Assembly: GCA_902796975.1 (NCBI GenBank) | Contig: CADBRF010000081.1 | Coordinates: 1-7,184 of the forward strand | Direction of reading: 5' to 3' | DNA from: an uncultured Coriobacteriaceae bacterium | Lineage (GTDB): Bacteria > Actinomycetota > Coriobacteriia > Coriobacteriales > QAMH01 | DNA length: 7,184 nucleotides | Shown: in pieces, positions 1-6,051 of the stretch | Numbering within the stretch: the stretch's first letter is position 1 | Layout of the letters: every line of letters begins with the position of its first letter | The notes under the pieces: generated by a model | What the model was told of the DNA's origin: nothing | The model's input: only the letters and a program-made list of their open reading frames with translations | The model's database searches: none | Position numbers and translations under genes: made by a program

Positions 1-896
1 CCAGCTGCATCGAGACCGAATTCCTGGAGAAGCTCATCGGGGTCGCCACTCGTGCCGAACTTGTCTCGAACGCCCACACGTTCAAGGGGCACAGGATAGT
101 TCTCACCGAGGATGTCTGCAACAGCAGAGCCAAGGCCACCAACCGTAGAATGCTCCTCGCACGTGACAATGCAGTGCGTTTTGGCCACGCTGGCAAGAAG
201 CGTCTCCTTATCGAAGGGCTTGATGCTGAAGGCGTCAATGACCTCAGCGGAAATACCGCGCTCCTCGAGCGTTTTCGCCGCCTCAAGAGCCTGTGCCACC
301 TCAACTCCGCTGGCGATGATAGTCACATCGGAGCCCTCACGGAGGACATAGGAGTGTCCAAGCTCCAGAACGGTTTCGGCATCGTAGACTTCAGGAACCT
401 TCGCCCTGCCAAGCCTCACATAAAAGGGGCCGGGGGTAGTTGCTGCAATGCGAATGGCCTGTTTTGCAGACCAGTAGTCTGCAGGAACGAGCACGCGCAT
501 GCCGGGGAGCCCACGCATGAGACTCACGTCTTCGAGCATCTGGTGGCTGCCACCATCGGGACCAACCGTCACGCCAGAGTGCGTGGGGCACACCTTGACA
601 TTGAGGTTTGCATAGCAGACGGTGTTTCGAATCTGGTCATAGCAGCGGCCAGTTCCAAATGCGGCGAAACTGCCCGTGAAAACAGTCTTGCCTGCAAGCG
701 ACAGGCCAGCTGCCACATCGATCATATTCTGCTCTGCGATGCCAACGTCCACGAAACGGTCGGGGTCGTAGTCTGCAAGCTTTCCTGTTGTGGTGGAACC
801 CGCGAGATCGGCCTCCACGGCCATGACATCGAAGCCCTCTTTGGCCAGTTCAACCAGCGTTTCGCCGTAGCCAGCACGTGTTGCGATAGAAGCCAT
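1..896 (-). CDS. Transketolase C-terminal subunit (split transketolase), 3' end outside window
   Basis: Second half of a two-subunit thiamine-diphosphate (ThDP) transketolase, which moves two-carbon ketol units between sugar phosphates in the non-oxidative pentose phosphate pathway in the cytoplasm. 298 codons are visible from ATG at 896, and the frame runs off the left edge without a stop; the family is usually a little over 300 residues, so only the tail is missing. The pyrimidine-binding domain covers about residues 1-165. It has VGIAEQN (51-57), where E55 should be the glutamate that activates ThDP, then SFAAFGTG (76-83) and a TH...GGSHQ stretch (105-119) lining the active site. The transketolase C-terminal domain follows from about 185, with SIKPFD (224-229) and CEEHSTVGGLG (246-256). 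The gene starts 3 bases after the stop of the N-terminal subunit, so the two chains are made together. DXS and pyruvate dehydrogenase E1 beta are related folds, but the paired short N-terminal subunit favours transketolase. Its precise sugar substrates cannot be read from sequence. Confidence 0.93.
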   Translation of the reverse strand, partial: MASIATRAGYGETLVELAKEGFDVMAVEADLAGSTTTGKLADYDPDRFVDVGIAEQNMIDVAAGLSLAGKTVFTGSFAAFGTGRCYDQIRNTVCYANLNVKVCPTHSGVTVGPDGGSHQMLEDVSLMRGLPGMRVLVPADYWSAKQAIRIAATTPGPFYVRLGRAKVPEVYDAETVLELGHSYVLREGSDVTIIASGVEVAQALEAAKTLEERGISAEVIDAFSIKPFDKETLLASVAKTHCIVTCEEHSTVGGLGSAVADILGENYPVPLERVGVRDKFGTSGDPDELLQEFGLDAA

Positions 897-899
897 CTG

Positions 900-1742
900 C
901 TATTCCTCCCCGTTGAGCTCGGCGATTGCCGCCTTTGCTTGCTCGGCATTCGGTGCCTTTCCGTGCCAGCCGGCCTGGTTCTCCATGAACGAGACACCTT
1001 TGCCCTTGACCGTATGGGCAACGATGACAACGGGTGCACCCGTGATGAGGGTGGCGGCACGAAGTGCAGTGAGGACCGCGGGGACATCGTTGCCATCGAC
1101 TTCCATGGTCTGCCAGCCGAATGCGGAGAACTTCGCAGCAATCTTATCGAGACCAGCTACATCGCGGACATCGCCATCAATCTGCAGGTTGTTGTTATCG
1201 ACTATGGCAACGAGGTTGTCGAGCTTGTAGTGGGCGGCGAACATGGCCGCTTCCCAGACTTGGCCCTCTTCGATTTCGCCATCGCCCATGAGAGTGAAGA
1301 CGCGATGGGGCTCTTCTCCGTCTGCTGCATTGAGCCGCATGCCGAGCGCAAGACCACTTGCGATTGAAAGACCCTGGCCGAGAGAGCCCGTGGAGACCTC
1401 GACACCGGGGACCTTCTTGGAATCGGGGTGCCCTTGCAGACGGCTGTGCAGTTTGCGGAGGGTAAGAAGCTCTTCGCGCGGAATATAGCCGACCTCCGCG
1501 AGCGCAGCGTAGAGAACGGGAGCGGCATGGCCCTTCGAGAGGATAAATCGGTCGCGCCCTGAAGAAAGCGGATTATTCTCGTCGTACTCCATGACTCCGC
1601 CGAAATAGAGGCTTGCAACGATATCAGCTGCCGAAAGCGACCCGCCAGGGTGCCCGCTTCCAGCTGCGGCAAGCATTTCAATGATGTCGATACGCATACG
1701 ACGAGCTGTTTCGATAACCTCGTCCGTGTCTCTCTTAATCAC
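900..1742 (-). CDS. Transketolase N-terminal subunit (split transketolase)
   Basis: 280-residue ThDP-pyrophosphate-binding half of a two-chain transketolase; it pairs with the product of the next gene. Visible motifs are GSGHPGGSLSAAD (28-40, signature region with H31), SKGHAAP (69-75), GHP (104-106), GSLGQGLS (119-126) and the ThDP motif beginning GDGEIEEGQ (153-161) and ending in DNNN (182-185), which binds the magnesium-diphosphate. WHGKAP (259-264) supplies a substrate-contact histidine. The length is normal for this subunit, compared with well over 600 residues for one-chain transketolase. The start used is GTG at 1742, preceded by AGAGGA at 5-base spacing; the first ATG would be codon 16 and would cut into the conserved first helix, so GTG is preferred. 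The gene follows prfB by 61 bases with no obvious terminator, so read-through from prfB is possible. No frameshift or missing catalytic residue is seen. Confidence 0.95.
   Translation of the reverse strand: MIKRDTDEVIETARRMRIDIIEMLAAAGSGHPGGSLSAADIVASLYFGGVMEYDENNPLSSGRDRFILSKGHAAPVLYAALAEVGYIPREELLTLRKLHSRLQGHPDSKKVPGVEVSTGSLGQGLSIASGLALGMRLNAADGEEPHRVFTLMGDGEIEEGQVWEAAMFAAHYKLDNLVAIVDNNNLQIDGDVRDVAGLDKIAAKFSAFGWQTMEVDGNDVPAVLTALRAATLITGAPVVIVAHTVKGKGVSFMENQAGWHGKAPNAEQAKAAIAELNGEE
903..909 (-). promoter_or_regulatory. Ribosome binding site of transketolase C-terminal subunit, inside the upstream gene
   Basis: The minus strand reads GGAGGAA here, a near-perfect Shine-Dalgarno sequence, with 8 bases between GGAGG and the ATG at 896. 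It lies in the last codons of the N-terminal subunit gene, just before its TAG stop at 902-900. This placement implies translational coupling and balanced production of the two subunits. It also fixes the downstream start at 896. Confidence 0.85.
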
Positions 1743-1803
1743 CGCTGTCCTCTTTCCAATCCAACACTGGCTAGGCGTCTAGAACTTACACCACCGGACA
1801 CGT

Positions 1804-2907
1804 CTACGACTGCGAAACACGCCAACGGTGATATCCGACGACAAACTCATCAATATCACCAGCGAAAACCGCATCGACGTTGCCCGTTTCAACACCGCTG
1901 CGCAAATCCTTGACCATCTGATAAGGATAAAGCACATAGTTCCGGATTTGGCTGCCAAATGAGATTTCGTGCTTTGGGCCACGCAATTCATCGAGCCCTT
2001 CGGCGCGTTTCTCCTCTTCAAGCTCATACAGCTTGGAGCGGAGAATGCCCATGGCGGTTGCCTTGTTCTGGATTTGCGAACGTTCGTTCTGGCAGGTAAC
2101 CACGATGCCCGTGGGAAGGTGCGTGATGCGTACGGCCGAATCGGTAGTGTTGACACCCTGGCCGCCATGCCCAGAGGAATGGTAGACATCGATGCGGAGG
2201 TCTCCGGGATCGATATCGACTTCGATATCATCGGGGATGACTGGCAGCACTTCCACACCGGCAAAGGTCGTCTGACGGCGCTTCTTGGCATCTGTCGGGC
2301 TGATGCGCACCAGGCGATGCACGCCCTGTTCGCTTCGGAGCATGCCGTATGCGTTATGGCCGGAAACCGTAATAGTCGCACGATCTAGGCCAATCGCCTC
2401 ACCCGGCACAACGTCGTTGAGGGTGACCTTCCATCCCTTTTTCTCGGCATACCGCACGTACATGCGGAAGAGCATGTCGGTCCAGTCCTGGGCTTCAAGC
2501 CCACCCTGACCAGGATTGACAGTGAGGATGGCATCCCCATCATCGAATTCCCCGGTAAACCAGGAAGACAGCTCTAGACTATCAGCGCGTTTCCGCAATT
2601 CGGCTAGAGAACTGACGACCTCTGCCTCGAGATCAGCATCGTCCTCCTCCACAGCGAGCTCGTTGGCAACCTCTGCATCCTCAAGCGCAGAGGCGGTCTG
2701 CCCATATTCCTCAATCTCGCCGCGGAGCTTGGAAACTTTGCTCATAACAGACTGGGCACGCTCTTGATCATCCCAGAAACCAGGCTCAGTACTTAGCTTC
2801 TCCAGCTCAGACGCTTGCTCGGACTTTTCATCAATATGGAGATACGAACGCATGACCTCGATGCGTTCCCGGAGCTCCTTGAGCTCAGATTCGTGATTCT
2901 CGACCAT
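1804..2907 (-). CDS. prfB: Peptide chain release factor 2
   Basis: Class I release factor that recognises UGA and UAA in the ribosomal A site and triggers peptide release. The 367 residues match the usual RF2 length. An acidic helical domain 1 spans about 1-110. The stop-codon recognition domain contains GVHRLVRISPTDAKKRRQT (195-213), followed by the catalytic domain with GGQ at 248-250, where Q250 would be methylated by PrmC. TTDSAVRITHLPTGIV (254-269) and FGSQIRNYVL (317-326) are strong RF2 signatures. Two oddities are seen. The tripeptide at 203-205 is SPT, where RF2 normally has SPF. The residue before GGQ is His247, where Ala or Ser is usual. The reading frame is continuous through the site where many RF2 genes carry a programmed +1 frameshift: Tyr22-Leu-His-Ile-Asp uses sense codons only. 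ATG at 2907 has a good Shine-Dalgarno. RF1 is excluded because the flanking sequence aligns with RF2. Confidence 0.96.
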   Translation of the reverse strand: MVENHESELKELRERIEVMRSYLHIDEKSEQASELEKLSTEPGFWDDQERAQSVMSKVSKLRGEIEEYGQTASALEDAEVANELAVEEDDADLEAEVVSSLAELRKRADSLELSSWFTGEFDDGDAILTVNPGQGGLEAQDWTDMLFRMYVRYAEKKGWKVTLNDVVPGEAIGLDRATITVSGHNAYGMLRSEQGVHRLVRISPTDAKKRRQTTFAGVEVLPVIPDDIEVDIDPGDLRIDVYHSSGHGGQGVNTTDSAVRITHLPTGIVVTCQNERSQIQNKATAMGILRSKLYELEEEKRAEGLDELRGPKHEISFGSQIRNYVLYPYQMVKDLRSGVETGNVDAVFAGDIDEFVVGYHRWRVSQS

Positions 2908-2910
2908 TGT

Positions 2911-2920
2911 TCACCCACTT
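2911..2920 (-). promoter_or_regulatory. Ribosome binding site of prfB
   Basis: The minus strand reads AAGTGGGTGA, matching 8 of 10 positions of the full anti-Shine-Dalgarno complement AAGGAGGTGA, and ends 3 bases before the ATG at 2907. It supports that ATG as the true start, so RF2 is translated from an ordinary initiation site. Confidence 0.7.
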
Positions 2921-3021
2921 AGTTACCTACACGAAAGCCGTTGACTGGATTAGCATCGCCACATCTTTCAGCTCACTCCTTCGAACGCGTCAGCAAGCAT
3001 GCGATCTGACAGAGCTGATAA

Positions 3022-3043
3022 GGAGGAAAGCCCACCTTCCTCC
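3022..3043 (-). terminator. Hairpin between secA and prfB, possible weak intrinsic terminator
   Basis: On the minus strand a 9-bp stem forms between GGAGGAAGG and CTTTCCTCC, with one G-U pair and a four-base TGGG loop. It lies about 85 bases after the secA stop and 115 bases before the prfB start. The following bases are TTATC, which is a poor U tract, so termination may be partial or absent. The rest of the 221-base gap (2908-3128) shows no gene and no promoter that I can defend. Alternatively the hairpin could be a 3' stabiliser of secA mRNA. Confidence 0.4.
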
Positions 3044-3128
3044 CCGCAGAAGCAACAGACAAGAGAGGCATTAAGAGCCACTTGCACTGCTGCTCCACGT
3101 TCAAAGAAAGCGAGCTTCAGTATTTAGG

Positions 3129-5915
3129 TCAACGGTTGGCGCCGTGGCACTTCTTGAATTTCTTCCCAGAACCACAAGGACAGGGATCATTGCGGCCGAC
3201 GTTTGCGAACGGGTCATCCTTGTCTTTTACATAGGTCTTGGGAGTCGCCGGATTGGAAGCCTTCGGTGCCGCGCCCGCAGCGTTTGCCGCCTCGGCGGCG
3301 GTAGAAACAGGCGCTGAGTGAGCTCCCCTGCCAGAAATGGTCTGCGGGATGTCCTCATCGGGTGCAGAGTAAGAAGCGTCGTCGAGCGCATGCTCGCCCT
3401 CGCCCTCACCCGGCTCTTGCGCCTCTTGTTCGACCTTTACCGAGAAGCGCAGGTGAAGCATGGTGCGGAGGAAGTCCTCGTAGATGTTGGCGACAAGCTC
3501 GCCAAACATGCGAAAGGCTTCTTCCTTGTACTCGGTGAGCGGGTCTCTCTGGCCAATGGCACGCAAGCCTATGCCCGTGCGGAGATAATCCATCTCGGAG
3601 AGATGAGCCATCCAGCGCCGATCGATAACACGAAGCATGACCTGGTTTTCCACAGCAGCGAAAAGCTCTGGCGGAATCCCATGCTTGCGAGCATCGTAGA
3701 GCCTTTGTATGCCCTCTCCGGTGACCTCAGCGAGACGATTGGCATCTTCCTCGTGGTCGAGCTCGCCAACATTGATGCCCTCGACGCCGGTCATTGTCTT
3801 GACCCAGTTGTTGAGCGTGTCCAGATCCCATTCGTCATAGGATGATTTCTCCGGACAGCATTCGTATACCTCGTTGGCAACTGACTCTTCAATGAGGGCA
3901 GGCACTCTCTCGCCATAGCTCTTGCCATCGAGGATGCTATTACGCTCGGCGTAGATGCTCTTGCGCTGCTCGTTCATGACATCGTCGTATTCAAGGACGT
4001 GTTTACGAGCGCTGAAATGCATGGATTCGACTTGGCGCTGCGCGTTCTCGACAGCCTTGGTGACCATCTTTGCCTGGATGGGCATATCGTCTTCAAGAGA
4101 GCTTCTCTCCATGAAGTTCGCGATCTTGTCCATCTTATCGCCGAAAAGACGCATCAAATCGTCTTCAAGGGACAGGTAGAACTGGGAAGAACCGGGGTCT
4201 CCCTGACGGCCGGAACGGCCTCTGAGCTGGTTGTCGATTCGGCGTGACTCGTGACGTTCGGTGCCAATTACCGCCAAACCACCGGCTTCGCGCACGATCT
4301 TCGCCTCGCGGGCGCATGTATCGCGAGCTTCTTCAAGAGCTGCCTCGCGCTGCTCGCTTGTTGCGTCCTCGGGGTTGATACCGTGCTCGAGCAGTATGTC
4401 TTCGACCAAATAATCGGGGTTGCCGCCGAGCAGGATGTCGGTACCTCGGCCCGCCATGTTCGTTGCAACGGTAACAGCACCAGCACGGCCAGCCTGGGCG
4501 ACTATCATCGCTTCTCGCTCGTGGAACTTAGCGTTGAGAACGTTGTGCTTGATTCCCCTCCGCGAGAGAATGGCGGAAAGCTTCTCGGAGCTCTCAATAG
4601 AGACGGTGCCGATCAGTACAGGCTGCTGGCGTGCGTGGCGCCTCGAAACATCGTCCGCCACGGCGTTGAATTTCGCATCCACCGTGCGATAGATAAGGTC
4701 GGGAAGCTCTTCACGGATAACCGGCTTATTGGGTGGAATAACCTGAACTTCCAGATTGTAGATGTCGTGGAACTCGGCATCCTCGGTCTTTGCAGTGCCC
4801 GTCATGCCCGAGAGCTTTTCATACAGGCGGAAATAGTTTTGCAGGGTGATGGTGGCCATCGTCTGGTTCTCAGCGCGCACGAGCACGCCTTCCTTCGCCT
4901 CGATAGCCTGGTGCAGGCCTTCGGAATAGCGCCTGCCTTCCATGATGCGGCCGGTAAACTCATCAACGATTTTGACCTCGCCGTTGATGACGGCATAATC
5001 CTTATCTCGATGGAAGAGGAACTGCGCCTTCAAAGCCTGCTGTAGGTGGTTGGAAGTCTGGCCGGAGAGATCGTCGTAGATATTGTCGATGCCAAGCGCC
5101 TTCTCGACGCGTTCGAGGCCAATCTCGGTCGCGGAGATGGTTCGCTTTGCCTCGTCCATCTCGAAATCTTCTTCTGGCCTGAGACGGCGCACAGCAGCAG
5201 CGAACCGCTTGTATTCCTCGACATCCTGGCTACCCGCACCAGAAATGATGAGCGGGGTGCGCGCCTCATCGATGAGGATGGAGTCAACCTCGTCGACGAT
5301 GGCATAGGAATGGCCGCGCTGCACGCGAGATGCCGCATTGCCAACCATGTTGTCGCGGAGATAGTCAAAGCCGAACTCGGAGTTGGTACCATAGGTTACA
5401 TCAGCAAGGTAGGCTTCTTTGCGAAGCGGCGTCTTGAGACCGTTCTGGATGAGACCTACATTCATGCCCAGAAACTTGTAGATCTGCCCCATCCACTCGC
5501 TATCGCGCTTAGCCAGATAGTCGTTGACCGTGACAATATGAACCCCGTTGCCGGGGATGGCGTTGAGATAGCCTGCAAGCGTAGAGACGAGAGTCTTGCC
5601 TTCACCGGTTTTCATCTCGGCGATCTGGCCGCTGTGGAGAACCATACCGCCGATGAGCTGGACATCGAAATGCCTCAGCCCCGTGGTGCGCTTTGACGCC
5701 TCACGAACAACAGCGAACGCTTCGGGCAGCATATTGTCAAGCGACTCGCCGTTCCCATATCTCTCGCGAAATTCGGCAGTCTTGCCACGGAGTTCATCAT
5801 CGGTGAGCGCTTGAATCTCGTCTTCGAGGTAGTTGATTTCACCGACGCGGTTTGAAAATTTGCGAATCTCCTTGCCCTCGCCTGCGGAAAGGATTTTCTT
5901 GAAAAAATTTGGCAT
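3129..5915 (-). CDS. secA: Preprotein translocase ATPase SecA
   Basis: Motor ATPase of the general secretion pathway; it binds preproteins and pushes them through SecYEG at the inner face of the membrane. Numbering from the ATG at 5915 gives 928 residues, a normal full length. Walker A GEGKT is at 104-108 and Walker B DEVD at 208-211. The preprotein cross-linking insertion follows at about 225-380. NMAGRGTDI (486-494) and the arginine-finger motif QLRGRSGRQGDPGSS (563-577) belong to nucleotide-binding domain 2. Scaffold and wing domains follow to about 830. A low-complexity Ala, Glu and Gly-rich linker (about 830-900) leads to the zinc-binding SEC-C tail with C912, C914, C923 and H924, a C-x-C-x8-C-H pattern. 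The frame is open to a GTG at 5975, but the ATG start gives the usual actinobacterial opening MPNFFKKILSAGEGKE; its Shine-Dalgarno is weak. This is the canonical SecA1 type, not an accessory SecA2, since length, SEC-C tail and all motifs are complete. Confidence 0.97.
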   Translation of the reverse strand: MPNFFKKILSAGEGKEIRKFSNRVGEINYLEDEIQALTDDELRGKTAEFRERYGNGESLDNMLPEAFAVVREASKRTTGLRHFDVQLIGGMVLHSGQIAEMKTGEGKTLVSTLAGYLNAIPGNGVHIVTVNDYLAKRDSEWMGQIYKFLGMNVGLIQNGLKTPLRKEAYLADVTYGTNSEFGFDYLRDNMVGNAASRVQRGHSYAIVDEVDSILIDEARTPLIISGAGSQDVEEYKRFAAAVRRLRPEEDFEMDEAKRTISATEIGLERVEKALGIDNIYDDLSGQTSNHLQQALKAQFLFHRDKDYAVINGEVKIVDEFTGRIMEGRRYSEGLHQAIEAKEGVLVRAENQTMATITLQNYFRLYEKLSGMTGTAKTEDAEFHDIYNLEVQVIPPNKPVIREELPDLIYRTVDAKFNAVADDVSRRHARQQPVLIGTVSIESSEKLSAILSRRGIKHNVLNAKFHEREAMIVAQAGRAGAVTVATNMAGRGTDILLGGNPDYLVEDILLEHGINPEDATSEQREAALEEARDTCAREAKIVREAGGLAVIGTERHESRRIDNQLRGRSGRQGDPGSSQFYLSLEDDLMRLFGDKMDKIANFMERSSLEDDMPIQAKMVTKAVENAQRQVESMHFSARKHVLEYDDVMNEQRKSIYAERNSILDGKSYGERVPALIEESVANEVYECCPEKSSYDEWDLDTLNNWVKTMTGVEGINVGELDHEEDANRLAEVTGEGIQRLYDARKHGIPPELFAAVENQVMLRVIDRRWMAHLSEMDYLRTGIGLRAIGQRDPLTEYKEEAFRMFGELVANIYEDFLRTMLHLRFSVKVEQEAQEPGEGEGEHALDDASYSAPDEDIPQTISGRGAHSAPVSTAAEAANAAGAAPKASNPATPKTYVKDKDDPFANVGRNDPCPCGSGKKFKKCHGANR

Positions 5916-5965
5916 GTCACTTGCTTTCAACGTTGAGGTGACCGTATTGCATACTAGCTTGTGAG

Positions 5966-5998
5966 ACTCTAGCACACAGACCTGACAAAATGGTGACA
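5966..5998 (-). promoter_or_regulatory. Putative secA promoter with extended -10 and phased TGTCA repeats
   Basis: In the 136-base gap before secA, the minus strand reads TGC-TAGAGT (hexamer at 5971-5966), an extended -10-like element, but no good -35 hexamer stands 17 bases upstream. Instead two heptamers, TGTCACC (5998-5992) and TGTCAGG (5987-5981), sit 11 bases apart start to start, with 9 bases from the second to the -10. Poor -35 elements with 11-bp repeats in their place are the published layout of SARP activator sites. A transcript starting just after this -10 would exclude the GTG at 5975 as secA start and favour the ATG at 5915. The evidence is by eye only. Confidence 0.3.
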
Positions 5999-6051
5999 GA
6001 GACGTGAAGAGTCTACAAGTGCAAACTCGTGGAAATCGTTAGGTGCGCCTT

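Noticed and set aside
150..1367. 405-codon open frame on the plus strand across both transketolase genes
   Set aside because: Its codons lie exactly opposite the codons of both minus-strand genes, which share one frame. Stops in this register would need TTA, CTA or TCA codons in the real genes, which are rare at this GC. The translation is rich in Cys and His and resembles no family, while the minus-strand proteins are full of conserved motifs.
1..1742. Reading the two-subunit enzyme as DXS or a dehydrogenase E1 alpha/beta pair
   Set aside because: The GHPGGSLSAAD, SKGHAAP and GDGEIEEGQVWEA motifs and the 280 plus about 310 residue split are those of two-chain transketolase. DXS is a single chain, and E1 alpha has different ThDP-motif surroundings.
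1743..1803. Possible terminator or promoter between prfB and the transketolase genes
   Set aside because: The only palindrome, CTAG-ACGC-CTAG, has a 4-bp stem and no T tract, and no pair of -35 and -10 hexamers with proper spacing was found.
1969..2388. 139-codon plus-strand open frame inside prfB
   Set aside because: It is an in-register antisense shadow of prfB, with no supporting signal.
2950..2964. Tiny minus-strand leader peptide Met-Trp-Arg-Cys with an AAGGAG 11 bases upstream
   Set aside because: Four codons with a slightly long spacing can easily arise by chance, and no attenuator structure is visible between it and prfB.
4251..5696. Two adjacent plus-strand open frames of 264 and 216 codons inside secA
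   Set aside because: They have the same codon-opposite-codon register against secA, separated by one stop. They have no ribosome binding site pattern or recognisable domain, and SecA motifs on the other strand explain the sequence.
5964..6014. Perfect 7-bp inverted repeat AGACTCT / AGAGTCT, arms at 5964-5970 and 6008-6014
   Set aside because: The arms are separated by 37 bases, and one such pair is expected about every other gap of this size by chance. It could be an operator because one arm overlaps the -10-like hexamer, but nothing else supports it.
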